A DNA stretch of 64,000 nucleotides from Microbacterium sp. ACRRU (GCF_022346945.1 NZ_JAKRNI010000004.1:1-64000), one strand, 5' to 3'; counted from the stretch's first letter, positions 1 to 10,234 are shown. The notes: generated by a model not told the origin, from the sequence alone. Numbers and translations are program-made.

Positions 1-45
1 CCGGTGAACCCGACCCGGCGGTCTCGCCCACCCCCTGATCCTGTG

Positions 46-62
46 ACGACGGCATCCGTCGT
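46..62 (+). terminator. Small hairpin before the DUF349 gene
   Basis: Seven-base perfect arms ACGACGG / CCGTCGT around a 3-base loop. It follows a possible stop codon (TGA at 36-38) of a gene entering from the left edge in frame 3, so it may end that transcript. There is no T-run, and the upstream gene is too short to identify. Confidence 0.3.
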
Positions 63-64
63 AC

Positions 65-70
65 TAGGCT
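65..70 (+). promoter_or_regulatory. Possible -10 element for the DUF349 gene
   Basis: TAGGCT lies 50 bases before the chosen GTG start. The same hexamer occurs before other genes in the window (29515 and 12567), and TAnnnT is the usual -10 form in actinobacteria. No clear -35 was seen. Confidence 0.3.
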
Positions 71-119
71 CGGACCGTCCTTCTCCCCCAGGCGGCCCTG
101 CCGCGATGAGGTGCTCTCC

Positions 120-1724
120 GTGACTTCCGTTCCTTCTCCTGACTCCCCCGACACCCCCGCCGACGTCATCGACGACGCGGAGACGGTCGTCGAGGCGCCC
201 TCTGACGGCGTCGGCGAAAGCGCCGCTGCGTCCGACCCCTCCGCCGACCCGGCCCTGACGGCTGTGGCGCCGGACGCCGACGATACCCCGACGGCCGAGG
301 GTGAGGAGTCCGCCGCCGAAGAGGCCCCCGCAGCCGAGGGTGAGGCGTCCGCCGCCGAAGAGGCCCCCGCAGCCGAGGGTGAGGCGTCCGCCGCCGAAGA
401 GGCCCCCGCGGATGAGGAGCCTGTCGCGGCGTCCGCGCCCGTGGTTCCCGCGCCCGGCCCCCGCCCCGGGCCCCGTCCGGGCGCTCGCGTCGCGGCCCCG
501 GTCGAGCCGTGGGGTCGCGTCGACGAGGACGGCACCGTGTCGGTGCGCGAGGGCGATCAGTGGCGTGTCGTCGGGCAGTACCCCGACGGGACCGCCGACG
601 AGGCTCTCGCCTACTATCAGCGCAAGTTCGCCGACCTGGCGGGCGAGGTCACGCTCCTGGAGGTGCGTCACCGTCGTGGTGGGGCCTCCGCGTCCGACCT
701 CCGCTCCACGGCCGCGACGGTGCGCGGCAAGGTCGACGGCGCGGCCGCCGTCGGTGATCTCGCCGCGCTGCTGGAGCGTCTGGATGCGCTCACCGCAGAA
801 CTGGCGGAAGCCACCGAGACCGAGGCTGCTGCGGCCAAGGAAGCCGTCGAGGATGCCGTGCGCGAGCGCACCGCGATCGTCGAGCAGGCCGAGGCCCTCG
901 CCGCCCGCGACCCCCAGTCGGTGCAGTGGAAGCAGATGACGACCGACATGTCGGCGTTGTTCGACCGGTGGCAGGCGCATCAGCAGACCGGTCCGCGTCT
1001 GCCGAAGTCGACCGCGCAGCAGCTGTGGCGCCGGTTCCGCGATGCGCGGGCCACGGTCGATCGACACCGCCGCGAGTTCTTCTCGGCCCTGGACGAGACC
1101 CACAAGGCCGCCCGTGACGTCAAGACCCGCCTGGTCGAGCGCGCCGAGGCCCTCGCACCGCGCGGGGAGGACGGCATCCCCGCCTACCGTGACCTCCTCG
1201 ACCAGTGGAAGGCCTCCGGTCGTGCGGGCCGCAAGGTCGACGACGCGCTCTGGGCCCGCTTCAAGGCGGCCGGCGATGCGCTGTACGGCGCGCGCATCGA
1301 GCGCGAGACCGCCGACGCCGAAGCGTCCAAGGAGAAGATCGAGCAGAAGCGCGCCCTCCTCGCGGATGCCGCGCCCATCGTCGACGAGAAGAATCTGGCC
1401 ACCGCGCGGCAGAAGCTCACCGCGATCCAGCGTGAGTGGGACGAGATCGGTCGCATCTTCCCGCGCGACAAGGAGCGCGCTCTCGACGACGAACTGCGCA
1501 AGATCGAACAGAGCGTGCGTGCCCGCGAGGACGCCGACTGGAAGCGCAACGATCCCGAGCAGAAGGCGCGAGCCAACGACATGACGCGTCAGCTCACCGA
1601 CGCGATCGACAAGCTCGAGGCCGAGCTCGCCGCCGCCGAAGCCAAGGGCGACAAGCGCGCCGCTGCTCAGGCGGCCGAAGCCCTCGAAGCGCGCCGCACG
1701 TGGCTGCGCGCCCTCGGCGGCTGA
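120..1724 (+). CDS. DUF349 domain-containing protein
   Basis: A 534-residue cytoplasmic protein. The first ~125 residues are low-complexity, rich in Ala, Glu and Pro, and contain three copies of a 13-residue repeat. The rest is highly charged and helical, with repeated DUF349 units recognisable by W-x-R/D-F-x-A patterns such as LWRRFRDAR and LWARFKAAGDALY. These form long coiled-coil-like rods. The family has no agreed molecular role. The start was chosen at the GTG at 120, 8 bases after a GAGG; an in-frame GTG at 111 would add three residues. The gene stands alone, followed by a strong hairpin at 1760. Family assignment is firm; the function is unknown. Confidence 0.85.
   Translation: MTSVPSPDSPDTPADVIDDAETVVEAPSDGVGESAAASDPSADPALTAVAPDADDTPTAEGEESAAEEAPAAEGEASAAEEAPAAEGEASAAEEAPADEEPVAASAPVVPAPGPRPGPRPGARVAAPVEPWGRVDEDGTVSVREGDQWRVVGQYPDGTADEALAYYQRKFADLAGEVTLLEVRHRRGGASASDLRSTAATVRGKVDGAAAVGDLAALLERLDALTAELAEATETEAAAAKEAVEDAVRERTAIVEQAEALAARDPQSVQWKQMTTDMSALFDRWQAHQQTGPRLPKSTAQQLWRRFRDARATVDRHRREFFSALDETHKAARDVKTRLVERAEALAPRGEDGIPAYRDLLDQWKASGRAGRKVDDALWARFKAAGDALYGARIERETADAEASKEKIEQKRALLADAAPIVDEKNLATARQKLTAIQREWDEIGRIFPRDKERALDDELRKIEQSVRAREDADWKRNDPEQKARANDMTRQLTDAIDKLEAELAAAEAKGDKRAAAQAAEALEARRTWLRALGG
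294..410 (+). repeat. Three tandem 39-base coding repeats
   Basis: Three head-to-tail 39-base units (294-332, 333-371, 372-410), each encoding an Ala/Glu/Gly/Ser/Pro-rich 13-mer of the pattern AEGEASAAEEAPA. Units 2 and 3 are nearly identical at the DNA level. The repeat keeps frame, so copy number could vary without disrupting the DUF349 gene. Confidence 0.9.
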
Positions 1725-1759
1725 GCGTTCTCCACAGCTCGGCGCTCACGGGCACGTAA

Positions 1760-1798
1760 GGAGAGACCATCCCGCCACACTGGCGGGATGGTCTCTCC
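1760..1798 (+). terminator. Perfect 18-bp hairpin covering a start codon
   Basis: Two perfectly complementary 18-base arms (1760-1777 and 1781-1798) flank a CAC loop, 35 bases after the DUF349 stop. It is followed by CTTTCTG, a short pyrimidine run. It fits a factor-independent terminator of the upstream gene, but the right arm contains the ATG at 1788 of the next gene. Confidence 0.7.
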
Positions 1799-2327
1799 CT
1801 TTCTGTACTTCCCCGGAGAGCGGCTGTCGATGGCGGAACTCACCGCGGCCTGCCTCGACGGTCTGCTCACCCCCATCGGCGAAGGGTTCATGCCGGCCGA
1901 CGCCGTCGAGACGGCCTGGATGCGGGCGCGCAGTCTCGCTCCGCTCCTCGGTGAGCGGTGGGCCGCCGTCCGGTCGAGCGCCGCGTGGGTGCACGGTGGC
2001 ATGGGCGTCGAACCGTTCCGGCACCGGATCCAGCGCGCCAGCGCCGAGCGGGCACGTCCACCGCGACGAACCGGCGTGCTCGCCAACGACGTGCGCATCG
2101 CCCCGGAAGACGTGATGGCGATCGCCGGTGTCCATGTCGCACGGCCCGAGCGCACTCTCGTCGACCTGGCGCGTTCGGGCGAAGCCGACGAGCAGGGTGC
2201 GGCGCGCGCGTGGGCGGAAGCCGCGCCCGACCTCGCCGAGGGGGCGCGTGCGTGGCTGCAACGGCATCCGCGATTCCCTCACGCTCGACGAGCGCACGCG
2301 TTGCTGTCGAGCGTCAGGACGATGTGA
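1788..2327 (+). CDS. AbiEi-like antitoxin-family protein, no visible toxin partner
   Basis: A 179-residue protein resembling the small AbiEi-type proteins common in Microbacteriaceae. The central [11 protein letters not shown] stretch and [12 protein letters not shown] motif match the family pattern in which an antitoxin-like C-terminal domain follows a short N-terminal region. AbiEi proteins elsewhere are the antitoxin of type IV AbiE modules. No AbiEii-type nucleotidyltransferase is nearby, so the antitoxin role is not supported by context. The start at 1788 lies inside a perfect hairpin; the alternative ATG at 1830 has a GGAGAG 10 bases upstream. The N-terminal PFLYFPG segment looks conserved-type, which favours 1788. 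The 3' end overlaps relA by 14 bases on the opposite strand. Confidence 0.6.
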   Translation: MVSPFLYFPGERLSMAELTAACLDGLLTPIGEGFMPADAVETAWMRARSLAPLLGERWAAVRSSAAWVHGGMGVEPFRHRIQRASAERARPPRRTGVLANDVRIAPEDVMAIAGVHVARPERTLVDLARSGEADEQGAARAWAEAAPDLAEGARAWLQRHPRFPHARRAHALLSSVRTM

Positions 2328-4566
2328 CGCGGTACACGTCGTACACCGCATCGATGCGTCGCACGGCGTTGAGCACGCGGTCGAGGTGCACGGTGTCGCC
2401 CATCTCGAACACGAACTTGCTCAACGCCAGACGGTCGTTGGTCGTCGAGACCGTGGCCGACAGGATGTTGACGTGATGCTCGCTGAGCACGCGGGTGACG
2501 TCGCTGAGCAGGCCCGACCGGTCGAGGGCCTCCACCTGGATCTGCACGAGGAAGACGCTCTTCGTCGTCGGCGCCCACTCGACGTCGATCAGCCGCTCGG
2601 GGTCTTCGCGCAACGACTTCACGTTCGTGCAGTCGCCGCGGTGCACCGAGACGCCGCTCCCGCGCGTGACGAAGCCGACGATCTCGTCGCCCGGCACCGG
2701 TGTGCAGCACTTGGCGAGCTTGACCAGGATGTCGGGGGCTCCGCGCACGAGCACACCCGAGTCGCCGCCGCGCGGGGCCCGGCTGCGGCCGACCTGCGGA
2801 AGGTCGATCGGGCCGGTCGAGGTGTCATCTGTGCTGACGAGGGCCGTGACCTTCTCGATCACCGACTGCGTCGAGACGTGTCCTTCGCCCACGGCGGCGT
2901 ACAGCGCCGAGACGTCTTCGTAGTGGAAGCCGCGCGCGACCTCGGCGAACGAGTCCTGATTCATCAGGCGCTGAAGAGGCAGGTTCTGCCGACGCATCGC
3001 GCGGGCGATGGAGTCCTTGCCCTGCTCGATCGCTTCTTCGCGGCGCTCCTTGGTGAACCACCCGCGGATCTTGTTGCGGGCTCGGGTGCTCTTGACGAAT
3101 CCGAGCCAGTCCTGGCTGGGACCGGCGTCGGGGTTCTTCGACGTGAACACCTCGACGACGTCGCCCGACTGCAGTTCGGTCTCAAGCGGCACGAGGCGCC
3201 CGTTGACCTTCGCGCCCATCGTGCGGTGACCGATCTCGGTGTGCACGGCGTACGCGAAGTCGACCGGTGTCGCGCCCTTGGGCAGCCCGATGACCCGCCC
3301 CTTGGGGGTGAAGACGTAGACCTCTTTCGCCCCGATCTCGAAGCGGAGGGAGTCCAGGAACTCCCCCGGGTCGGCCGTCTCGGCCTGCCAGTCGGAGATG
3401 CGGGCGATCCACGCCATGTCCGTGTCGGCGGCCTTGGCATCCGTTTTGCCGCCGGCCATGCGCTCTTTGTACTTCCAGTGCGCGGCGACACCGAACTCCG
3501 CCTGCTGGTGCATCTCGTGCGTGCGGATCTGGATCTCGACCGTCCGACCGCTCGGGCCGATCACGGTGGTGTGCAGCGACTGGTAGAGGTTGAACTTCGG
3601 CGTGGCGATGTAGTCCTTGAACCGGCCCGGCAGCGGCGTCCACCGCGCGTGGATGGCGCCGAGGACGGCGTAGCAGTCCCGCACCGTGCCGACGAGGATC
3701 CGGATGCCGATGAGGTCATAGATGTCGTCGAACTCACGGCCGCGCACGACCATCTTCTGGTACACCGAGTACAGCTGCTTCGGCCGGCCCATGACGCGTC
3801 CGCGGACGCGCAGCTCGCGCAGGTCCGCGTCGATCGCGTCGATGACGGTCTGAACGTACTGCTCGCGCTGCGGGGTGCGCTGTCGCACGAGGCTCTCGAT
3901 CTCGGCGTAGAGCTTGGGATGCAGAACGGCGAAGGAGAGATCCTCGAGTTCGCTCTTGATCGCCTGGATGCCGAGACGGTGCGCCAGCGGGGCGTAGATC
4001 TCGAGGGTCTCGGTGGCCTTCTTGGCGGCCTTGTGCGGCGGGACGAAGCCCCACGTGCGCGCGTTGTGCAGCCGATCGGCGAGCTTGATCAGCAGAACGC
4101 GGATGTCTCGCGACATCGCCACGATCATCTTGCGGACGGTCTCGGCCTGTGCGCTCTCGCCGTACTTGACCTTGTCGAGCTTCGTGACGCCGTCGACGAG
4201 CATCGCGACCTCGTCGCCGAAATCGGCGGCGAGTTCGTCGAGCGGGTAGCCCGTGTCTTCGACGGTGTCGTGCAGCAGAGCTGCCGCGATGGCTTTGGGC
4301 CCGAGGCCCAGTTCGGCGAGGATCTGCGCGACGGCGAGCGGGTGGGTGATGTACGGCTCGCCGCTCTGACGCTTCTGCCCGTTGTGCGCCTTGTCGGCGA
4401 CCGCGTACGCGCGTTCGATGATGCCGAGGTCGCCCTTGGGATGGTGGGTGCGGACGGTGCGCAGCAGCTTGTCGACGTCGTCGCGTCGAGCTGCGCGGGA
4501 GAAGATCCGCGGAACCAGCCGACGAAGGGAGGACGGCGGCGGCGCGGAGGACGCGGTCTCGGTCAC
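2314..4566 (-). CDS. relA: Bifunctional (p)ppGpp synthetase/hydrolase RelA/SpoT
   Basis: A 750-residue long RSH protein that makes and degrades the alarmone (p)ppGpp during the stringent response. Domains in order: an HD hydrolase (HDTVEDT motif, residues ~95-110), a RelA/SpoT synthetase ([12 protein letters not shown] through [12 protein letters not shown], ~280-400), TGS ([27 protein letters not shown], ~430-490, split here only for naming), a zinc-finger-like CCTPVPGD segment and a C-terminal ACT domain. The intact HD motif implies hydrolase activity as well as synthesis. The GTG start follows GGAGGGG by seven bases. It is the last gene of the leftward run that includes secDF and ruv. Confidence 0.95.
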   Translation of the reverse strand: MTETASSAPPPSSLRRLVPRIFSRAARRDDVDKLLRTVRTHHPKGDLGIIERAYAVADKAHNGQKRQSGEPYITHPLAVAQILAELGLGPKAIAAALLHDTVEDTGYPLDELAADFGDEVAMLVDGVTKLDKVKYGESAQAETVRKMIVAMSRDIRVLLIKLADRLHNARTWGFVPPHKAAKKATETLEIYAPLAHRLGIQAIKSELEDLSFAVLHPKLYAEIESLVRQRTPQREQYVQTVIDAIDADLRELRVRGRVMGRPKQLYSVYQKMVVRGREFDDIYDLIGIRILVGTVRDCYAVLGAIHARWTPLPGRFKDYIATPKFNLYQSLHTTVIGPSGRTVEIQIRTHEMHQQAEFGVAAHWKYKERMAGGKTDAKAADTDMAWIARISDWQAETADPGEFLDSLRFEIGAKEVYVFTPKGRVIGLPKGATPVDFAYAVHTEIGHRTMGAKVNGRLVPLETELQSGDVVEVFTSKNPDAGPSQDWLGFVKSTRARNKIRGWFTKERREEAIEQGKDSIARAMRRQNLPLQRLMNQDSFAEVARGFHYEDVSALYAAVGEGHVSTQSVIEKVTALVSTDDTSTGPIDLPQVGRSRAPRGGDSGVLVRGAPDILVKLAKCCTPVPGDEIVGFVTRGSGVSVHRGDCTNVKSLREDPERLIDVEWAPTTKSVFLVQIQVEALDRSGLLSDVTRVLSEHHVNILSATVSTTNDRLALSKFVFEMGDTVHLDRVLNAVRRIDAVYDVYRVTSS

Positions 4567-4633
4567 AGATCCCCTCCCCCGTGTGCGGCGGTCAGTCTTC
4601 CCATCCTACGCCGGGCGAGGCCGGTGCCCGCCG

Positions 4634-5620
4634 TCAGGCGGGGACACCGGCCTTCTCGCGCGCGGCGAGCACGCGGGCGTCCCGTTCCTTCATCGACGGC
4701 TCGCGCTCGCGCAGCAGCGCGTAGAGCGGGACGGCGACGAACAGCGTCGAGTACGCGGCGACGATCGTGCCGACGAAGATCGACAGCGAGATGTCGCTGA
4801 GCGTCCGGGCGCCGAGCGGAACCCCGATGAAGAGGATCGCGCCCACCGGCAGGATTGCGACGACCGTGGTGTTGATCGAGCGGATGAGTGTCTGGTTCGC
4901 CGCGAGGTTGACCGACTCCGCGAAGGTCCGACCGGAGATCTCCCCGTCGTCCCTCGTGTTCTCGCGCACCTTGTCGAAGACGACCGTGGTGTCGTACAGC
5001 GAGTACGACAGGATCGTCAGGAATCCGATGACGGCGGCGGGCGAGATCTCGAAACCGAAGATCGCGTACACGCCGATCGTGATGACCAGCACGTCGACCA
5101 GGCCGATGATCGCGGCGACCGACATCTTCCACGTGCGGAAGTACACCGCCAGGATGACGAACGTCAGTGCCAGGAAGATCGCCAGGCCCCACAGCGACTG
5201 GCGAGTGACGTCGGCGCCCCATGTGGGTCCGATGAACGAGTTCGTGATCTCCGACGTCGGGACCCCGTACCCCTCGGCCAGGGCGGCGGAGACGTCCTGC
5301 GTCTGCTCATCGTTCAGCTGGTCGGTCTGCACCCGCACGGCCTGATCGCTGATGGTGGTCACGCGGGTCGCGGCATCCGGAACCACGGATGCCACGGCTT
5401 CGGTGGCGATCGCCTGGTCGAACGACGCGGGGTTGGAGACGGTGAACTGCGATCCACCCGTGAACTCGATCGAGAACTGGATCGGGCGGAGGAGCGGGAC
5501 CAGGGCCGCACCGATCACCAGGACCGCGGCGATGATGAACCACAGGCGACGACGCTGGACGAACGGGAAGGACGTCTTCCCCGAGTAGAGGTCGTTGCCG
5601 AGCTGCGTCATGGAGCGCAT
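4634..5620 (-). CDS. secF: Protein translocase subunit SecF
   Basis: A 328-residue membrane subunit of SecDF, which uses the proton gradient to help SecYEG complete export. It shows a first membrane span (~30-50), the extracytoplasmic P1 region containing FTGGSQF, and five further spans with the typical GFLTILSYSLYDTTVVFDKVREN motif (~205-230). The length is usual for actinobacterial SecF. The ATG start shares one base with the secD stop (TGATG), so the two are translationally coupled. relA begins 67 bases downstream. Confidence 0.96.
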   Translation of the reverse strand: MRSMTQLGNDLYSGKTSFPFVQRRRLWFIIAAVLVIGAALVPLLRPIQFSIEFTGGSQFTVSNPASFDQAIATEAVASVVPDAATRVTTISDQAVRVQTDQLNDEQTQDVSAALAEGYGVPTSEITNSFIGPTWGADVTRQSLWGLAIFLALTFVILAVYFRTWKMSVAAIIGLVDVLVITIGVYAIFGFEISPAAVIGFLTILSYSLYDTTVVFDKVRENTRDDGEISGRTFAESVNLAANQTLIRSINTTVVAILPVGAILFIGVPLGARTLSDISLSIFVGTIVAAYSTLFVAVPLYALLREREPSMKERDARVLAAREKAGVPA

Positions 5621-7329
5621 CAGTCGTCTCCCTCCTTCGTGGGGCGGCTACTGCTCTGCGCGGCGGCCAGCTCAGCGCGCTTGCGCTCGGCGATCGTCTG
5701 ACGGCGCTGCGCCTCGGCGCGGGACCGCGAGGCCCGGCCCGAGACCGCCGCCGCGGGGGCGCGGAACTGGGCGCGACCGCGATACACGGCGCCGAGAGCG
5801 GCGGGGTCCATGCCCGACAGCGGATGGCCCGAGCCGAAGAACCGCGTCCGTGCCAGCAGCTGCATAACCGGGTGGGTGAAGAGGATGAAGATCAGGATGT
5901 CGATCGCGGTCGTGAGGCCCAGCGTGAACGCGAAGCCCTTCACCGTGGCATCCGCGAGGATGTAGAGCACGACGGCGGCGAGGATATTGATCGACTTCGA
6001 GATGTAGATCGTGCGCTTGGCGCGCGCCCAGCCGTCTTCGACCGCAGCGGTGATCGACTTGCCGTCGCGCAGCTCGTCACGGATGCGTTCGAAGTAGACG
6101 ATGAACGAGTCCGCGGTGAACCCGATGGTCACGATGAGGCCCGCGACACCGGCCAGCGACAGGCGGAAGCCCATGCGCCAGGCGAGGATGCAGAGCGTCA
6201 CGTAAGTGAGGACCGCCATCACGCCGAGCGAGGCGATGATCACCGTCCCCAGCGCGCGGTAGACCACGAGCGAGTAGACGGCGACGAGTCCGAGACCGAT
6301 GAGGCCCGCGAGGAAGCCGACCTGCAGCTGCTGCGATCCGAGAGTGGCCGAGACGGTGTCGGAGCTGACCACCTCGAAGCTCAGCGGCAGCGCGCCGTAC
6401 TTCAGCTGATCGGCGAGGGCCTTCGACGACTCCTGCGTGAAGTTGCCCGTGATGCTGGGCCGGCCGTCCAGGATGATGCCGTTCATGGACGGGGCCGAGA
6501 GGACCGACCCGTCGAGCACGAACGCGAACTGGTTCAGCGGGGGCTGTGCGCCGTAGAGACGCTGGCTGATCTCGCCGAACGTCTGCGTGCCCTGGTCGTT
6601 GAAGGCCAGGTTGACCGCCCAGCGGCCCGTGTTCTGCTCCTGGCCGTTCGTGGCATCCGTGATGTCGGTGCCGTCGAGCTCGACCGGGCCCAGGATGTAC
6701 TTCTGCCCGTCGTCCACGCCGCAGGTGATCATCGGCTGATCGGCCGGAGCCTGCGCGGGGTCGGTCGGCGGGTTGGCGCAGTCGTAGGCGAGGAACTGCG
6801 CCTGGAGCGCGGGCGTGATGTAGGCCGGGTCGCTCGCGTTCGTCGGCGACGCGGTGGGTGTCGCCGGCAGGCTCGGGTCGGGCGTCGGGTACGGCGTGGA
6901 GTTGCCGTCCTCGCCGACGAACGACGTGGCGGGAGACCCGGCGAACAGCACGGGCCGCAGCTGGAGCTGCGCCGAGCTCTGGATGCGCTGACGCGTCGCC
7001 TCATCGGCCTGGCCGGGGATCTGCACGACGATGTTGCGCCCACCCTCGGTCGCCACGTCGGCCTCGCCGACGCCCGACGCGTCGACACGCTGGCGGATGA
7101 TCGCCACCGCCTGCTCGAGCTGTTCGGCGTCGGGATCGCTGCCGTCGACGGTCTGCGCCGACAGGATGATCTGCGTGCCGCCCTGGAGGTCGAGCGCCAG
7201 GTCGGGGGTCCAGGAACTGGCCTGGAAGGTGTACACGCCCAGCGCGTTGATGCCGAACAGCACGCCGGTGATGGCGAGCAGGCCGGTCAGCACGCGCCAC
7301 GCGTGGCGGACGGGAGTCGAGGGCGCCAC
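5620..7329 (-). CDS. secD: Protein translocase subunit SecD
   Basis: A 569-residue partner of SecF. The N-terminal span is followed by LDLQGGTQI, the typical first periplasmic motif. A large outer domain of ~300 residues contains an actinobacterial Pro/Thr/Ser-rich insertion (~145-175). The C-terminal membrane half has GFTADSFIVYFERIRDE and the terminal AFTLGLTTAIDILIFILFTHP motif. A charged Arg/Ala-rich tail ends the protein. It starts at GTG 7329, 48 bases after yajC, as part of the yajC-secD-secF order. Confidence 0.96.
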   Translation of the reverse strand: MAPSTPVRHAWRVLTGLLAITGVLFGINALGVYTFQASSWTPDLALDLQGGTQIILSAQTVDGSDPDAEQLEQAVAIIRQRVDASGVGEADVATEGGRNIVVQIPGQADEATRQRIQSSAQLQLRPVLFAGSPATSFVGEDGNSTPYPTPDPSLPATPTASPTNASDPAYITPALQAQFLAYDCANPPTDPAQAPADQPMITCGVDDGQKYILGPVELDGTDITDATNGQEQNTGRWAVNLAFNDQGTQTFGEISQRLYGAQPPLNQFAFVLDGSVLSAPSMNGIILDGRPSITGNFTQESSKALADQLKYGALPLSFEVVSSDTVSATLGSQQLQVGFLAGLIGLGLVAVYSLVVYRALGTVIIASLGVMAVLTYVTLCILAWRMGFRLSLAGVAGLIVTIGFTADSFIVYFERIRDELRDGKSITAAVEDGWARAKRTIYISKSINILAAVVLYILADATVKGFAFTLGLTTAIDILIFILFTHPVMQLLARTRFFGSGHPLSGMDPAALGAVYRGRAQFRAPAAAVSGRASRSRAEAQRRQTIAERKRAELAAAQSSSRPTKEGDD

Positions 7330-7377
7330 GTGGTCGGCTTTCTGTGCGGCGGTGAACGGAAAAAGCGAAAGCGGGCG

Positions 7378-7830
7378 TCAGACCTGCGGACGGTCCTTGT
7401 CGTCGCGGTCGGCCTCGGCCGGGCGGGCGGCGCGGTGGTCGTCGCTGATCGAGGTGATGTCACCGTCGGCGACACCGGCGATGTACTCGGCCTCGGTCTC
7501 TTCCGCCTCGATGAACTCGTCTTCGGTGACGTAGCCCTGAGCGGGGTTGACGACGCGGAGCACGGCCTGGCTGTGGACCTTGATGACCACACCGGGGGCG
7601 ATCTCGACCTGGGCGGGCTTGTCGAGGTCTTCCCCGTCGTACTCGACGACCGTGCCGTACAGGCCGCCCTGCAGCAGCACCTCGGCGCCGGGAACGGTCT
7701 GCCGCGCCTTCTCTTCCAGTTCGAGCTTCTGCTTCTGCATGCGGCGACGCGAGCTCCAGAACATGAAGACCAGCAGGCCGATCAGCAGGATGATCAGGCC
7801 GTAGTTGGCGAAGAAGTTCGCGAAATCCAT
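7378..7830 (-). CDS. yajC: Preprotein translocase subunit YajC
   Basis: A 150-residue single-span membrane protein associated with SecDF. The helix spans residues ~5-23 (NYGLIILLIGLLVFMFWSS), followed by RRRMQKQK and the conserved small beta domain with PGAEVLLQGGLYGTVVEYD. The acidic C-terminal tail is longer than in proteobacterial YajC, as usual in actinobacteria. It lies directly before secD in the same direction, with ruvB 79 bases upstream. Confidence 0.94.
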   Translation of the reverse strand: MDFANFFANYGLIILLIGLLVFMFWSSRRRMQKQKLELEEKARQTVPGAEVLLQGGLYGTVVEYDGEDLDKPAQVEIAPGVVIKVHSQAVLRVVNPAQGYVTEDEFIEAEETEAEYIAGVADGDITSISDDHRAARPAEADRDDKDRPQV

Positions 7831-7909
7831 GGAGGCGGTGCACCTTTCGATTCAGGCGCGCCGTGCGGCACTGCCTGGAGGGGTCGGGGAATCCCTCGCC
7901 GAGTATAGG

Positions 7910-8959
7910 TCATCCCCCTTGACTGAACCGGAGCAGTCCGTCCGGGTGAGGAGCGCCGAGGTGGTCATACGCCTCGGGTGTGGCGACTCGACCTCGCGGT
8001 GTGCGTCCCATGAACCCGATGCGCACGAGGTAGGGCTCCACCACGGACTCGATGGTCTCGGGTTCCTCCCCCACCGCGACGGCGAGCGTGCTGAGCCCCA
8101 CGGGACCTCCGCGGAAGCGGCGCACGAGCGCGTCGAGCACTGCCCGGTCGAGGCGGTCGAGGCCGATGGCATCCACGTCGTAAAGGTCGAGCGCCGCGTC
8201 GACGGTGCGCACGTCGGCGTCGCCGGCCTCCGCGCCCGTCGAGGGACCGTGGACGACGAGGTAGTCGCGCACACGCCGCAGCAACCGGTTGGCGATGCGA
8301 GGGGTGCCGCGCGAGCGGCGGGCGATCTCGGATCGAGCGGTGCCGGGGAGCCCCACGTCGAGCATGGATGCCGAGCGCGAGACGACGCGCTCGAGCTCTT
8401 CCGGCTCGTAGTACTCCAGATGCGCGGTGAAACCGAAGCGGTCGCGCAGAGGGTTGGGGAGGAGGCCTGCGCGCGTGGTGGCGCCCACGAGGGTGAACGG
8501 CGCGAGGTCGAGGGGGATGCTCGTGGCCCCCGCGCCCTTCCCCACCATGATGTCGATACGGAAATCCTCCATCGCGAGGTACAGCATCTCTTCGGCCGAG
8601 CGGGCCATGCGGTGGATCTCGTCGATGAAGAGGACTTCGCCCGGCGTCAGCGACGACAGCAGTGCGGCGAGGTCGCCGGCGTGCTGGATCGCCGGTCCGC
8701 TCGAGAGGCGCAACGGACGCCCGCTCTCGTGCGCCACGATCATCGCGAGCGTCGTCTTTCCCAGACCGGGAGGGCCGGACAGCAGGATGTGGTCGGGCGA
8801 GCGTTGCTGGATGCGGGCGGCGTCGAGCAGAAGCTGCAGCTGTCCGCGCACCTTCTGCTGACCGACGAACTCGCTCAGCGACGTCGGCCGCAGGGCGCCT
8901 TCGATCGCGAGCTCGGTCTCGTCGTCGGGTGTGCCCGCGTCGCGCACGACGTCAGCCAC
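7910..8959 (-). CDS. ruvB: Holliday junction branch migration helicase RuvB
   Basis: A 349-residue AAA+ motor of the RuvAB complex that drives branch migration of Holliday junctions. It has Walker A ([12 protein letters not shown], ~61-72), Walker B ([10 protein letters not shown]), sensor 1 ([11 protein letters not shown]), the arginine finger region ([13 protein letters not shown]) and the C-terminal winged-helix DNA-binding domain. The GTG start overlaps the 3' end of ruvA by 8 bases, giving the order ruvC-ruvA-ruvB. Confidence 0.97.
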   Translation of the reverse strand: MADVVRDAGTPDDETELAIEGALRPTSLSEFVGQQKVRGQLQLLLDAARIQQRSPDHILLSGPPGLGKTTLAMIVAHESGRPLRLSSGPAIQHAGDLAALLSSLTPGEVLFIDEIHRMARSAEEMLYLAMEDFRIDIMVGKGAGATSIPLDLAPFTLVGATTRAGLLPNPLRDRFGFTAHLEYYEPEELERVVSRSASMLDVGLPGTARSEIARRSRGTPRIANRLLRRVRDYLVVHGPSTGAEAGDADVRTVDAALDLYDVDAIGLDRLDRAVLDALVRRFRGGPVGLSTLAVAVGEEPETIESVVEPYLVRIGFMGRTPRGRVATPEAYDHLGAPHPDGLLRFSQGG

Positions 8960-9572
8960 CGACGGGCTCCTTGCGCGCGGGGCCGAGGAGCGCGAGCGTC
9001 AGTCGGAGCAACGCCTGGACCGAGGCGCGGTCGGCCTCGGCGGCGTTCTCCGCGACGGATGCCACGGCCTCGGCGGCCACGCGTTCGCTCCAGCCGAGTC
9101 CGACCAGCGCCTGCGTCACCTGGACGGGGACCTGCCCGTGCGGGGCCACCGCGGCCGGCGCCTGTGCGGGCGCGACGGCCAGCTTGCCCGCCAGCTGCAC
9201 GACGATGAGCTTCGCGGTCTTGGGGCCGATTCCCGACACGCGCTTGAACGGTGCGTCGTCGTCGTCGGTCACCGCCTGTGCGATCTGCGGGACGGTCAGG
9301 GACGACAGCACGCCCATCGCGGACTTCGGGCCCACGCCGGTCACACCGATCAGCTGCGTGAACACGGTGAGCTCTTCGCGGGTCTCGAAGCCGAAGAGCG
9401 ACAGTGCGTCCTCCCGAACGACCAGGTGCGTGTGCAGGTGCACCGGGTCGCCGACATGGGTCGTGCGGGCCACCTGCGGCGTCACGGCCACGGAGAGCCC
9501 GACTCCGCCGACGACCACGACGAGCGTGTCGTCGCCGACGTGCGCGGCCGCACCCTGCAGCGAAGAGATCAT
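8952..9572 (-). CDS. ruvA: Holliday junction branch migration protein RuvA
   Basis: A 206-residue DNA-junction-binding subunit that targets RuvB. An N-terminal OB-fold domain is followed by two helix-hairpin-helix segments ([17 protein letters not shown] and [17 protein letters not shown], ~95-150). An Ala/Pro-rich linker leads to the C-terminal domain III that binds RuvB ([19 protein letters not shown]). Nine bases separate it from ruvC. Confidence 0.96.
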   Translation of the reverse strand: MISSLQGAAAHVGDDTLVVVVGGVGLSVAVTPQVARTTHVGDPVHLHTHLVVREDALSLFGFETREELTVFTQLIGVTGVGPKSAMGVLSSLTVPQIAQAVTDDDDAPFKRVSGIGPKTAKLIVVQLAGKLAVAPAQAPAAVAPHGQVPVQVTQALVGLGWSERVAAEAVASVAENAAEADRASVQALLRLTLALLGPARKEPVGG

Positions 9573-9581
9573 GCGTCGAGC

Positions 9582-10187
9582 CTACGCGCCGGTTCGGACC
9601 TTTGTTCGAGCGACACGCGCCGCGGGGGGCACCTGCCGCTTCTCGGCATCCCGCCAGGCCTTCTGCGCCGGGGTCAGGGCGCCACCGGTTGCGGGTGCCG
9701 CTGCTCCCCCGCGCCAGGCATGGCACAGCGCGAGGGCCAGGGCGTCGGCCGCGTCCGCCGGCTGCGGAAGTGCGTCGAGGCGCAGCACGCGTGCCACCAT
9801 CGTCTGCACCTGCAGCTTGTCCGCCGAGCCGTATCCGGTGATGGCGGCCTTGACCTCGCTGGGGGTGTGAGTGGCGGCCGGGATGCCGTGCTCCGCCGCC
9901 AGCAGCAACGCGATGCCGCTCGCCTGCGCGGTTCCCATGACCGAGTGCCGGTTGTTCTGGGCGAAGACCCGCTCCACGGCGACGACGTGCGGACCGTGCG
10001 CGGCGAGCACGCTGCGGATGCCGGCCGCGATCGTGGCGAGCCGCTTCTCGATCGGATCGGAAACGGCGGAGCGCACGACCCCGACGTGCACGAGCGACGC
10101 CGTGCGGTCGGGTGACACGTCGACGACGCCGATGCCGCAGCGCGTCAGGCCCGGGTCGATACCGAGGACACGCAGCGAACGAGACAC
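9582..10187 (-). CDS. ruvC: Crossover junction endodeoxyribonuclease RuvC
   Basis: A 201-residue resolvase that cuts Holliday junctions. Catalytic acids of the RNase H-like fold are visible: the Asp in [11 protein letters not shown] near the N-terminus, the Glu in [11 protein letters not shown], and the Asp pair in [13 protein letters not shown]. The C-terminal tail after the core is about 30 residues longer than in E. coli and basic. GTG 10187 is preferred because GTGGGGG lies just upstream; an in-frame GTG at 10196 adds three residues. Confidence 0.95.
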   Translation of the reverse strand: MSRSLRVLGIDPGLTRCGIGVVDVSPDRTASLVHVGVVRSAVSDPIEKRLATIAAGIRSVLAAHGPHVVAVERVFAQNNRHSVMGTAQASGIALLLAAEHGIPAATHTPSEVKAAITGYGSADKLQVQTMVARVLRLDALPQPADAADALALALCHAWRGGAAAPATGGALTPAQKAWRDAEKRQVPPAARVARTKVRTGA

Positions 10188-10234
10188 GACCCCCACGCTA
10201 CGCGCGGGGGTCGTGGAGTCGAGCAGGGCGCGCC

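Noticed and set aside
2128-4800. 890-codon rightward open frame opposite relA
   Set aside because: Antisense shadow of an unmistakable RelA/SpoT gene, with no conserved sequence or ribosome site.
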